Shown here one piece after another: positions 24,740 through 35,864 of a DNA stretch of 64,000 nucleotides (position 1 is its first letter; each line of letters starts with the position of its first letter). Below the pieces are notes generated by a model. That model searched no databases, had not been told where the DNA came from, and worked only from the letters and a program-made list of their open reading frames with translations. Origin of the DNA: Paraphysomonas bandaiensis (Eukaryota > Chrysophyceae). The translations under genes were made by a program, and so were the position numbers. The stretch covers positions 310,001 through 374,000 of the forward strand of contig CBFFRP010000298.1 in assembly GCA_965644295.1 (NCBI GenBank). The letters are read 5' to 3'.

Positions 24740-25036
24740 TTATTGGTGTTTCTTTTTCCGAGATTGCTTAATAAACACATAGGAGACAAACAACGATATC
24801 AATACTATTCCAAAAACCAAGAGAGTGGCCGGAATTGCAATGGCATACTGATGAGGCGGAAACCAACTATTCAATATGTTGCTCTTATCCAAGTAGGGCT
24901 GTGAATTTAGGTCACAAACAAAATTGGAGCACATTAATTAACTCACCACAACAAAAACCCAAGTAGTGTAGTACAAAAATATAAATACACTAGCCCCAAC
25001 GAGAGATAATCCGATCAATTTATCCGCAATCTTCAT
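24740..25036 (-). CDS. DPM2: Dolichol-phosphate mannosyltransferase subunit 2
   Basis: Two exons, in coding order: 24947-25036 and 24740-24898, giving 82 aa (human DPM2 has 84). There are two membrane helices: the first around ASVFIFLYYTTWVFVV, the second around AIAIPATLLVFGIVLISLF. The diagnostic link is a Pro-Tyr-Leu-Asp segment followed by FPPHQYAIAIP, matching the DPM2 loop PFxD...FLPRAYAVAIP. The C-terminus is lysine-rich (QSRKKKHQ), typical of an ER membrane protein. DPM2 stabilises the catalytic DPM1 that makes dolichol-phosphate-mannose for N-glycans, GPI anchors and O-mannosylation. The ATG at 25036 gives the family length. Confidence 0.9.
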
Positions 25037-25212
25037 ACTGTCTTTCCACGCCTGCATAACTGATATTACAACAGAGCAAGAGAGACACACGGCATACTAA
25101 CACACAAAGTTCAAGAAAACGTTGACAATAACACGCAATAAAGAGAACACTGTAAGTTAGGAGTATGATGACAACAAATTACAAGAACAGCTGCGACTAA
25201 AGTGACATGCTA

Positions 25213-25453
25213 CATACATACATACATACATACATACATACATACATACATACATACATACATACATACATACATACATACATACATACATACATACATA
25301 CATACATACATACATACATACATACATACATACATACATACATACATACATACATACATACATACATACATACATACATACATACATACATACATACATA
25401 CATACATACATACATACATACATACATACATACATACATACATACATACATAC
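25213..25453. repeat. CATA tetranucleotide microsatellite, copy 2
   Basis: About 240 bp, roughly 60 units, of apparently perfect (CATA)n. It fills most of the 487-bp promoter between DPM2 (minus, start 25036) and the sulfotransferase (plus, start 25524), ending about 70 bp before the latter start. It is followed by a small direct repeat (CCGTATA x2). Confidence 0.97.
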
Positions 25454-25523
25454 CGTATACCGTATACCGTAGATACATCGTAGCTACGAGCGAATTGTAG
25501 TAGATCTTAGATGCTATTAGTAG

Positions 25524-26573
25524 ATGTTATGTTATACTGTTACTAGTGTAATGTCAGCGAGATTATCAATGCGCCAGTTCATATTTCTCTGGATATTTTT
25601 GGCCGCGTTGCGCATCAGTGCTCTGGTCATACCCAAAGGAGCTTTGGATCCTGTATCAATAAATTCAACCTCTCCGCTTCCGTTCGATGTTGTTGGTGTT
25701 ATTGGTCACAAAACTGGATACGAGCTCGTTCATAATATGCTTGTCAGATTGGGTGCTATCTACAGTATTCAGGAGATTATTGAATTAAAGATAACTGCAG
25801 AGTGGAATGATTCGTGGTCAGACAGTTCCAGTAGACGTATATATCACTGCACGTATTTCGCGGCTTTTAGGAAGTTCAGACATTATTTTAGAGATTTCAG
25901 AGCTTTTGTAGTTGTCAGACATCCTTTGGATTTGATAATATCGACCCAAAGATATCATAGGGTTGCTGGTGGTGAGCCGTGGCTGCATGAGCCTGCTAAG
26001 TTTCTCAATGGTATGACTTACCAAGCATATATTAATTCATTGAGTGTACCTGATGCAAATATATTTGAAATGACATGCGGGCCGACTGTGAGAGAAATGA
26101 GCAGGGAGTTTCCGGTATTTCTTGCTGATCCTTACGTTACAGTTGTGAGAATGGAGGATATAAAGATGCACATCGACGAAGTAACTGACGACATGGCTAC
26201 TCATCTTCATATCAATAGTAGCAACCTATTACATGCGTTCCACGGGCTGGAATATGGAAATGCTGCCATGAAGACGCATTCCGCGAACAGAGATATAAAC
26301 ACCACTTTTTCTGCAGAGTATGAGTTCCCACACCGGTTAACCAACTGTGAGCCATATGTACACTTCGAAAGGATTTTTGGTGTTGATATTCTTCGTCTAC
26401 TTCCTTACGCGGATTCAATATCTATATTTGAGAAAATGAAGACTGTTCATTGCAAAGTTTCATTCAGTAAGGTATATAAACCTCGAAACTGTAAATGCAG
26501 AGACCCATCTGGAATTCATCACGGGTTTTCAGGTTGCTTGTATCAAGACTTGGCTTCAGGTTTCTTGGAATGA
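25524..26573 (+). CDS. Sulfotransferase-like type II membrane protein, single exon
   Basis: An intronless 349-aa frame. A membrane anchor or signal sequence lies at about residues 17-35 (later starts at 25551 or 25569 would keep it). GHKTGYELVHNML (from residue 61) is in the position of the 5'-phosphosulfate-binding loop, and VRHPLDLIIS (131-140) fits the 3'-phosphate-binding motif. Together they define PAPS-dependent sulfotransferases. The C-terminal 80 residues hold six Cys that could form disulfides in the Golgi lumen. The likely role is sulfation of glycans or secreted molecules; the acceptor is unknown. Lack of introns contrasts with most genes here but matches the sulfotransferase at 42931-43968. 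Confidence 0.75.
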   Translation: MLCYTVTSVMSARLSMRQFIFLWIFLAALRISALVIPKGALDPVSINSTSPLPFDVVGVIGHKTGYELVHNMLVRLGAIYSIQEIIELKITAEWNDSWSDSSSRRIYHCTYFAAFRKFRHYFRDFRAFVVVRHPLDLIISTQRYHRVAGGEPWLHEPAKFLNGMTYQAYINSLSVPDANIFEMTCGPTVREMSREFPVFLADPYVTVVRMEDIKMHIDEVTDDMATHLHINSSNLLHAFHGLEYGNAAMKTHSANRDINTTFSAEYEFPHRLTNCEPYVHFERIFGVDILRLLPYADSISIFEKMKTVHCKVSFSKVYKPRNCKCRDPSGIHHGFSGCLYQDLASGFLE

Positions 26574-26800
26574 CAAGTTAATTATGTTTTATTTACTATG
26601 TGTACGACGATTGCCATCTCTCACTAATATAGATGGTTTTCCTCTTTGAAAAATGTGGAGTGATCTCAGTATATATAAAATCTATCTACCCTCTTGCATG
26701 CGACATTTTTGTGAAGCAACAATTGTACAAGGTATTCTTTTCGGAATTGTAGACAATTCTTAGTTCAGTAGAACTTCATTCACTTTGCTGTGGATTACAC

Positions 26801-26946
26801 TAGGGCCTGGTAACTATTAATCGCCCATTAATGGTAGTCCAGTTCCTGGCAATTATAATCAGCTTAATGAGAAATGTCCCTGCAATTATAATGGCACTAC
26901 CATTAATGGCATTAATGCCGTTGCAATTAACGGTTACCAGGTCCTG
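26801..26946. mobile_element. hAT-like MITE, family 1, copy A
   Basis: A 146-bp element with inverted ends TAGGGCCTGGTAAC and (opposite strand) CAGGACCTGGTAACCGTTAAT. Flanking octamers GATTACAC (26793-26800) and GATTACGC (26947-26954) form an 8-bp target duplication with one mismatch. The interior is short palindromic CCATTAATGG and CAATTATAATGG blocks with no coding capacity. CAGGG termini and an 8-bp duplication are hallmarks of the hAT superfamily. Confidence 0.8.
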
Positions 26947-26993
26947 GATTACGCATGTCGAATAGCTTATTCTAGTTTCTCATGTATTATTAG

Positions 26994-27120
26994 CACGGCT
27001 AGGAAACAATATATTGAATTGCAATACATTGTGCAATATATTGTAAAATATATTGATTGGTCGGCCGGCCAAAAATTCCATAAAGATTGTTTCTGTTAAA
27101 GTAGCTCACAATATATTGCA
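26994..27120 (+). repeat. Dispersed repeat, family 2, second copy
   Basis: Starts CACGGCTAGGAAACAAT and contains tandem CAATATATTG palindromes and AAAATTCCAT, in the same order as the minus-strand copy at 8022-8131. It is diverged, so old. The far end is unclear; a MITE-like terminus at 27314 may or may not belong to it. Confidence 0.5.
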
Positions 27121-27883
27121 ATATATTGCAATCAATATTATGATAGTCATACACCTGTAGGGTGCAAAATGGATATAAATAACCGAGAAATTGATTACAT
27201 CATTACAAAGGATGATGAAGCTGATGTTCACTATGCGACTAAAAAATTCAGTCAGCAGCTCAAAAAATTAAGAAACGTACAGATCCACGAGTCATTAACG
27301 GTTGCTAGGCCCTGGTATGTACTTCCAATATATGGGAACCTCTGTTCAGCGCAGCTAAACATATCACATTAGTGTTGGGCAAAAGTATCCATCCTACTTA
27401 ATATATGCTGTTGTTTCTGAAAGCTATTCGACAGTTATGGCCGGATACTAGCATATTTCAAGTAATTCTGTGGATGAATATGGTGATGTTGACGTCACCG
27501 ACGATGATGGCTCAGATGATGAGGACGAGGTGAATTTTTAGTAGCTATAAGCAGCAGTTGTTTTGGTTGTCATGTGATTTTAATGACTAATACTAAAAAT
27601 AAAATCTTACTGATTAGTCATACTAATATATTGCAATATGGCAATATATTGTTAGAGAGCGTTCCATCAATACAAACAGGATTTTAAGCAATGATGGAGA
27701 TTTTAAACAGGCCTGCGTATAAAACTATTGCTAAATGAGAGCGAGTAATCACTTGCGTAGATTTCATATTTAGTACAAGTTGTTAAGATCACATGAGAAC
27801 GAAACCACTATGCTGTCAGACAAAGACGACCCTCTTACAAAACCATGATTTGTGATGTTAGCATCATCACATTCATTCAAAAT

Positions 27884-28144
27884 AATAAAGAATTGATCAT
27901 TATAATAGTAAAACAATGTTGTGATTATTAAAGTGTAAGTAATGTACACGATAGAGTGAAAATTTCGAATAACAATATAGAACATAGCTATCATGCACAA
28001 CGGAATAGTTAGAAGTGTAACTGATAATAACGACGATATGAGGACGATCACGTATCTTCGACAGATAGTCTCTCTAATTTCATGGTATATTTCATGAACA
28101 TAATAACTCGCAGATACAATTATGTATTAAGCTGAATCCAAATA
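27884..28144 (-). mobile_element. Solo LTR of the copia element, diverged
   Basis: About 261 bp that aligns along its whole length with the 266-bp LTRs at 30111 and 35599, with scattered substitutions and small gaps. No internal retrotransposon sequence is attached. The flanking pentamers AAAAT and ATAAT match at four of five. This fits LTR-LTR recombination of an older insertion. It ends about 50 bp from the start of the histone inverted duplication. Confidence 0.85.
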
Positions 28145-28417
28145 ATAATTAATCGAACAGCATGCATCCGTCCACAACTGTCGATGTCTATATTAAACTA
28201 CATATAAATATAACATTTAGTGCTCTTTACGAAATTTTGCTTTAGCCTATATCATGGCAACACTTTTATATGTTCAACAGAACCAAGAGAAAACTACCTT
28301 GGTTGGCATTACTAACTCACATACGATCATTTCTATTCAACCGAAACATTAAATATAATACATATACACTGGAACAAAAACAAGTACACAGCAATCTCTG
28401 TTATCCATTGAAAGTGT

Positions 28418-28433
28418 GGTGTTCAAAAACACC
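28418..28433 (-). terminator. Histone-type 3' stem-loop of H3
   Basis: In the transcript sense this reads GGTGTTTTTGAACACC: a 6-bp stem with a 4-base loop, 32 bases past the H3 stop codon. It resembles the stem-loop at the 3' end of replication-dependent histone mRNAs, with a T-rich loop and a following ACA. Confidence 0.65.
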
Positions 28434-28465
28434 TATTTTTGTTTTATTTCGTGATGAAGAGATAT

Positions 28466-29496
<1,031 letters not shown>

Positions 29497-29538
29497 GCAC
29501 TATCACCTTCTCCCAGACGATTCTATATACAATCAAAT

Positions 29539-29554
29539 GGTGTTTTTCAACACC
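29539..29554 (+). terminator. Histone-type 3' stem-loop of H4
   Basis: GGTGTTTTTCAACACC forms a 6-bp stem with loop TTTC, 42 bases after the H4 stop. The stem is the same as that behind H3 and it is followed by ACC. Confidence 0.7.
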
Positions 29555-29715
29555 ACCTATTATGGAACATATATTCACTATGATTGATTTGTATTATTTT
29601 TCTTATCTAGTAGACTGTTTCATATCAGCATAGGGCACTTCTCAGGGATTCTTTATTAGTGTTATATATACGTTTGGCATGCGACAAGTTAGAGTGCAAC
29701 ATAAGTGATTGAGTC

Positions 29716-30003
29716 ATGGAATGTTGAGTATTTCTGTTCGAGAACAATTACGAGCGAGTTATGAGTGTTAATTGAGGAGTACAGATGATCTAGGGTCAGC
29801 AAGACCGATTTCTCTGATAGATCGATGCACGAGATGAGCATGACTCTGTGCAGAAACCCGGACTTCCTCAGCTGCCCTTGGTGTCTGTCGTTTAAATCGA
29901 GCTGGCATTTTTCTTTATAGAGCCATGTGTTTTCGTATGATTCAGTATACATGGACGATTGCGAGGTGAAAGACCCCGACTGTGATCATTGGAATGTTGA
30001 GTT
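29716..30003 (+). repeat. Dispersed repeat R3, copy a
   Basis: Shares ordered blocks with two reversed copies near the right histone arm (39632-39851 and 40788-40912). It has no recognisable ends or protein. It could be the outer part of the histone duplication, since broken by later insertions. Confidence 0.6.
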
Positions 30004-30110
30004 TTGGAATATGAGGAATTATATTCTGTAGTTCAACGTTATTTTAATTACAACTGTTAATAGAAGAATTCAGAAGTGGAGAAGTTGTTAACTGTATTAT
30101 GAGAACTAAT

Positions 30111-30376
30111 AATGAAGAATTGATCTTTATAATAGTAAAACGATGTTGTGATTATTAGAGTGTAAGTAAAGAACACGATAGAGTGAAAAATTATGAATAA
30201 CAATATAGAACGTACTATCATGCACAACGGAATAGTTAGAAGTGTAACTGATAATGACGACGTTATGATGACGATCACGTATCTTCGACAGATACTCTCT
30301 CTAATTCAGTTCATGGTATATTTCATTGAACATTATAACTCACAGATATAATCATGTATTAAGCTGAATCCTAATA
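30111..30376 (-). repeat. 3' LTR of copia element
   Basis: 266 bp, the same length and apparently the same sequence as 35599-35864. On the element's strand it begins TATTAGGATTC and ends CTTCATT, so the ends are not the usual TG...CA. Confidence 0.9.
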
Positions 30377-30576
30377 CGCCCCCTCAATGAAATAATCAGT
30401 GAACCGTAGATAATAGAGAGAATATGAACTTATGCACACTGAGAGTAAAAACCAGAGTAGCAGTCACTAGTCAATAATGAGCGAACTGCAGAGATGCCAT
30501 ATTGTGAGACCATCCTTCTAGTCCAGCATCATGTATTGAATAAAAGTAAAAAAAAATGGTAAAAACTCCGTGTAAC

Positions 30577-33500
30577 TCAAACTAGCCACCTAGGTCGCTT
30601 GTGGTTTGTTAATTGTGATTTAGGTGTCTCTGAGGTTGTTGATCGCTTCCTGTTGCTGCTGGATGGGATGTCGAACCCAGCTCCCCCCATCAATGTAGTT
30701 CGCAATTGAAGAAAATTAGTTGTTCCTAGTGGTTTCGTGAGAAGATCGGCTAACATTGACGTGGTGGGAATATGGTCAACAGTCAATTGGTTTTCGGCAA
30801 TATTTTCTCGAATGAAATGATACCGTATTGCAATATGTTTCGTACGACGATGATGAGTAGGATTGTAACATAATTGGACTGCCCCTTTATTATCGCACCA
30901 AATAGTTGTTGAGAATGGAAGTTTGAAACCAATTTCTGATAATAAAGAGCGTAGCCATAATGCTTCCTGAGCTGCTGACGATAGAGCCATATACTCAGCT
31001 TCAGTAGATGACAATGCCACAGTTGTCTGTAATCGAGATTGCCATGATATAAGACAATTACCTATGAAGAATGTAAAGGCTGTAGTGGATCGTCGAGTGA
31101 GGTGACACCGTGCCCAATCGCTATCGCAGTATCCTGACAATGTTATGTGGGATCCAGAATATATCAATTCTGCTTAGCAGTGCCTTTGAGATACCTAAGA
31201 ACATGTAACGCAGCATTACAGGTAGTTAGATTAGGCATATCAGAAAATCTGGCAAGAGTATTGACTGCGTAGGCGATATCCGGTCGAGTGCAAACAGTTA
31301 GATACATCAGGGAACCTACGAGCTCCTTGTAGGGGAAATTCTGAACATAACTTTGATTTGACTCTGAAAGATGATTGTATTCATGTAAATCATAGTTGAA
31401 AGACAGTAACATAGGTGTTGACATGGGTTTACTGTTAGACATGTTGAATTTGTCCAGTAGTTTCCTGACGTACTGCTCCTGACTGAGAGTCGTGATATTT
31501 TTGTCAAAGTCTTGGTGAATGGAGATGCCCAAGTAATAGTCTAGGAGTCCGAGATCCGTAATTTCGAACTTTTTGGATAAATGGTCTTTGAATTGTTGGA
31601 TATCAGTGTCGGATGTAGATGCTATAATAATATCATCCACATACATGGCTATTAGCATAATCCTGCCATTAATCTGCTTTTTGAATATACACGGGTCAGA
31701 TATTAGTCTGGTGAAACCCATATCTAGCATAAAATTTGTACAGCACTTATACCAGTTAAGACCTGCTTGCTTTAGACCGTAGATGCTTTTCATCAGTTTG
31801 AGGACTTTTCCGTCAGGGACGTCCATGCCAGGGGGGATGCATGTATATGTCCTCTTCGAGGTCAGCATTGATGTACGCAGTTGTGAAATCGATTTGGTGC
31901 AATTTGAGTTTCATAATAGTCGAAAGGGCAATAATTGTACGTAGTGATGTAGCCTTCGCGACGGGGCTGTATGTATCATTGTAATCGATGCCTTGGATTT
32001 GAGTAAAACCCTGTGCGACTAGTCGAGCCTTGAATTTGATATCATTCTGTTTTCTTTTTATTTTGAATATGAGTTTCCCCTTTATGGCTCTTGCTCCAGG
32101 TGGTAACGCAGTGTATCTCCAGCACCCTTTCCTCTGAAGAGTGGATATTTCTCTATTGATAGCATCGATCCACTGCTGTTTATATTTACCTGAAATAGCA
32201 TCTTGAACACTCTTTGGTGTATCGGTTAGCTCGTCAATGTCATCGCAATTACTGATAGCATGCATAACAATATCAATATTGTTTGTATGTAATTTTGATA
32301 TACATTGTGTGTCATGTGCCATATGATTTACTACATGTTTGGCATTTACATCACATGTATATACACCATCACCAAGTTTATGTATATTTACAATTACCCG
32401 TTTCCTGGCCATTCTCTTGCTTCGGAGAACACTCTTTTTACCAGCTAAAAATTGTTGTTTTGCTGTTGCACGGACCTTACTTGGCCCTTCAGGTGTATCC
32501 TGATTTTCCCAATCTCCCGATGAATCAGCAGGCTTGTTGCAGCGTTTGGCCACACGCTGACGCACACGATCCACTTGACCGTGTGGTGCCGGATTCGGCA
32601 CTTGATTCCCATTGAATTTTTTCGGAGGGCGAGTCTTCGCTATCTTTGCATCGGAGTGGGTAGGTTCACACCGATGGCTGCTGATTCTCTCCTGCGCGGC
32701 ATCATGATGTCTTAGGTTCACGCCACTCCCCCTGGAAGTAGCGTCTGGCGCTGGAGATCCATTAACTGTATCGGGGTCTCGATCTGATTTGCTGGATTTA
32801 TGTATTGGATTTTTCGATCGAGAAGTATTACATTTGAGACCAACTGCTTTGAGTTCAATGTAGTCTTCAGTATACTTTTCGACGTCTGCAGCATGAATGG
32901 GGTCTTCGAGCTGGATGAGTCGTGTCTTGTCACCGTTGTCGTCCACTAGACCACGATACGCTGCGATTAATCCTTTTCTGAGCTTTATTTGAGTCGTTAC
33001 ATATGTTAATCCATCGTCTGGATCTACATGAGCTAGACCTATGAGATATTTGAAACTTTCTACTGTCCTGGAGGTCTCATTCTCTCTGAAGATCTCATTT
33101 ATCTCCTTAAAATATCTCTTATCCGCTGGTGGAACACATTCGTTGAAAAATACATGTCCTGATATAACAAAGTCTCTTAATGCGGGAACAAAGACTATAT
33201 ATCCAGGACCATCCTCTCGATAGCCCATAAAATACCCTGGCCAGCTATGTCTGTCCCAGTTGTTCTTTCGGAGACTGGAATCGATATTCACAAAGCATTT
33301 ACATCCCCATATTCTGGCATAACTCAAGTCTGGTATTTCGTTTTCGATGAATTGGAGTGGGGACATGAATCCTTTAGCAGTTTTGCAAGGTAGTCTGTTC
33401 TTCATGTGTGTGGATGTCTTCATGGCTTGTTCCCAGAAATTCGTTGGAAGACCTGAATCCATCAAGCTACTAAGTGCTCGTTCTTTGATGGTTCTCCATG

Positions 33501-35589
33501 GTCGCTCTTGAAATGGGTTGTCCTCGGGAGTATAGGGAGCGTTAAAAGTCCATGTTGCTCCAATGTATTGGAGATATTCCAATACTTTTCGTGAGACTAG
33601 TTCCTTCCCTCCATCGGCATGGTAATGTTGTAGTTGTTTACCCCTACTGCGTAGATACGTGACGACTTTCTGGATGGATTGGATAACGAAATTTTCATCT
33701 CTTGTTGTTCCGTAGAAATCCCACTGGTACCTTGATGCTACATCGGCGATCCCAAGTACATATCGATTTCCGGTAATAATTGCATCGGGTGTATGTGGTC
33801 CTGAGAAATCGGCTACTATGAGCTCCCCCAGCTCCTTTGCCCTTCTCATTCTTTTCAACAACATTTGGCGGGTGGCATTCCTGTGCTTTCGTCTATGTGA
33901 TTTCCCAGTCGCACATCCATCGCATAAACCGCCAGGTAGGGAGGCAACACTCATCTCCTCTTTTGTCATCTTGACACCAGTTATTAGACGTGATTTTATT
34001 GCCTTCTGTATGAGTCCAAGTGATGCATGTGCTAGTCTCTTATGTGCTAACAGTGCGGGTTGACCTGAGGCAGTTGATGCGAGGTGAGATTCATCAGTGG
34101 GAATACCGAGGTCTGATAGTGGAATTTCGTATAGGCCTCCAACGCGCTGGCCTTTCGATAGCAATATGCCGTCTTTAAATATTTCCACTGACTGGTTTCT
34201 GAATATGATTTCATGTCCGAGATCATCCGGTTGGCTAATAGAAATGAGGGTCCTAGACGCTTGGTCCACGTGTTTGCACTTGGGAATGATTCCAAGTCTT
34301 CCATGACCTGAGGATATCATTGTAGACCCTGATTTGGCTGTTTGAATCTCGGTGAGGCAATCAGTGTAGTCCGTAAGGTAGCTTGCTTCTGATGTAATTG
34401 ATACTGTGCACCCCGAGTCAAGAGATCCCATTCCTGCCTTTTGGTCACTAACGAAGTGTGATTCATCGCTCGGTGTGTAAGCAACTCCTCCGTAGTCTCG
34501 TCCTTTTTGATAGTCTGACGATGGACCGCTGTCTTCATAATTTGCAAGTTGATCAGAGTGGTCGTGGAAATATTCGTTACTCTGAGTCTGGAATTTCACT
34601 CTCTTGAATTTCGGTTTTCCTCTTGTTGATGACTTGTTGTCGGAGGAGCTTTTCATCTCTTGAATCTTCTCCCAGGAGTGCTTGCATTCCGATGCAATGT
34701 GCCCCTTTCCTCCGCATCTGAAGCACTTAATGTCTTTATCGGTTCTCTTATCATGTTTCTGTTTATTGGAGCGATATTTGGAAGATGTCCCCCTTTTTCG
34801 CTTAAAATTGACTTTGCTGCGGGAAAATGGGGTTTTTGATGCTGCGAGGTGACTACTGTCAGTTTTTGTGTCTTCATTGTTGGATGATAGGAGCGTTCCA
34901 ACAGACGAGCTTCCTAACCCGCGAAGTCTGCGAATCAATACTTTATAATCATCAATTGGATGTAGCTGCAGATTAATTGCCAATTCTCGGTAAACCATGT
35001 TATCTTCTGAAACAATTCCCTGTCGTATTCGGGATATTAAGTCTTGGTCGTTGATCCGATGACCATAATTGATAAGCTTGTTTTTGAGTTTTTCGATAGC
35101 GTCAAGAAAATTGATTATTGACTGACCTTTTTTGATTTTTAGGCTCTGAAATTGACCAATCAGGTCGGTGATTACATCATTTGTCGTTTTTTCCTTGAAG
35201 TGGGCTAGCAGATCGGTCCAGGCGGTTTTTCCGTCTCCATCGGGGACGTTTTCCAAAATCCCTTCGGCCTCTTCATCCTGACCAATGACAGCGCTCGAAA
35301 TGACAGACCATAGGTAGTTATTACCTTCATCATAATATCGTTTCGTTTCGTGATACTGGTCGAGTCGATATTGGTAATCTTCGTCATCTGAAATCTCTCC
35401 TTCTTCAGGTTCAGTTGGATGATCGTTTTGTAGGGTATAAACGATCTTGGGCTTTCTGTAAAACCATGCACGGCACTTCTTCTGCCACTTGGAGAAGTTC
35501 TTCGCGTCGAACTTTGGCATTGAGTCTTTCTGTTTTTCGGTTGTTGAATCCGAGTCGGTTGAGTCGTAACTTGTAACTTTAACTACCAT
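30577..35589 (-). pseudogene. Copia gag-pol with two frame breaks
   Basis: Three frames cover one polyprotein: 31813-35589 (1258 codons), 31164-31868 and 30577-31167. In order it has a UBN2-type gag, a CCHC zinc knuckle (CFRCGGKGHIASEC, near 34700), protease LDSGCTVS, GAG-pre-integrase and integrase (DGCATGKS, then the catalytic core), reverse transcriptase with YGLKQAGLNW and YVDDIII, and RNase H with GYCDSDWA and STEAEY. The first break sits at a run of six Cs (minus strand; 31831-31836) before the RT; the second is near 31160-31175, between RT and RNase H. Each is a one-base change. With LTRs this young, sequencing error is as likely as true decay. The start ATG lies only about 10 bases inside the LTR, overlapping the primer-binding site. 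Confidence 0.9.
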
Positions 35590-35598
35590 CCGCTACCA

Positions 35599-35864
35599 AA
35601 TGAAGAATTGATCTTTATAATAGTAAAACGATGTTGTGATTATTAGAGTGTAAGTAAAGAACACGATAGAGTGAAAAATTATGAATAACAATATAGAACG
35701 TACTATCATGCACAACGGAATAGTTAGAAGTGTAACTGATAATGACGACGTTATGATGACGATCACGTATCTTCGACAGATACTCTCTCTAATTCAGTTC
35801 ATGGTATATTTCATTGAACATTATAACTCACAGATATAATCATGTATTAAGCTGAATCCTAATA
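35599..35864 (-). repeat. 5' LTR of copia element
   Basis: 266 bp, apparently identical to the 3' LTR. It should carry the element's promoter. It is followed, on the minus strand, by the primer-binding site at 35591-35598. Confidence 0.9.

Larger units (their letters stand above)
26574..28465. other. Intergenic packed with transposon remnants
   Basis: Holds a MITE (26801-26946), a family 2 repeat (from 26994), a terminus ending GCTAGGCCCTG at 27314 and a solo LTR (27884-28144). Between them an ATG frame at 27169 (MDINNREIDYI) and an acidic Asp/Glu-rich coding-like fragment around 27470-27540 look like decayed remnants of a transposon protein. The histone inverted duplication begins near 28197. 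Confidence 0.55.
29497..30110. other. 3' flank of H4 with dispersed repeat R3
   Basis: After the stem-loop the inverted duplication continues to about 29690. From 29716 to about 30003 lies a repeat whose blocks (GATCTAGGGTC, GACTTCCTCAGCTGCCCTTGG, GACCCCGACTGTGATCA) recur reversed at 39632-39851 and partly at 40788-40912. The frames across it have no family match. CTAAT at 30106-30110 is the copia target duplication. Confidence 0.6.
30111..35864 (-). mobile_element. Full-length Ty1/copia LTR retrotransposon
   Basis: A 5.75-kb element on the minus strand, flanked by CTAAT on both sides (30106-30110 and 35865-35869). It has two 266-bp LTRs that appear identical by eye. Next to the 5' LTR the primer-binding site reads TGGTAGCG, as for initiator-Met tRNA priming. 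A polypurine tract (GAGGGGG) abuts the 3' LTR at about 30377-30384. Domain order gag, protease, integrase, reverse transcriptase, RNase H makes it copia rather than gypsy. The identical LTRs imply a very recent insertion. Confidence 0.95.

Noticed and set aside
25207-25500. Open frames across the second CATA array
   Set aside because: Same artefact as the first array; no conserved sequence at either end.
32283-34306. Several plus-strand frames of 69-110 codons inside the copia element
   Set aside because: They are antisense to the continuous gag-pol frame and lack any motif.
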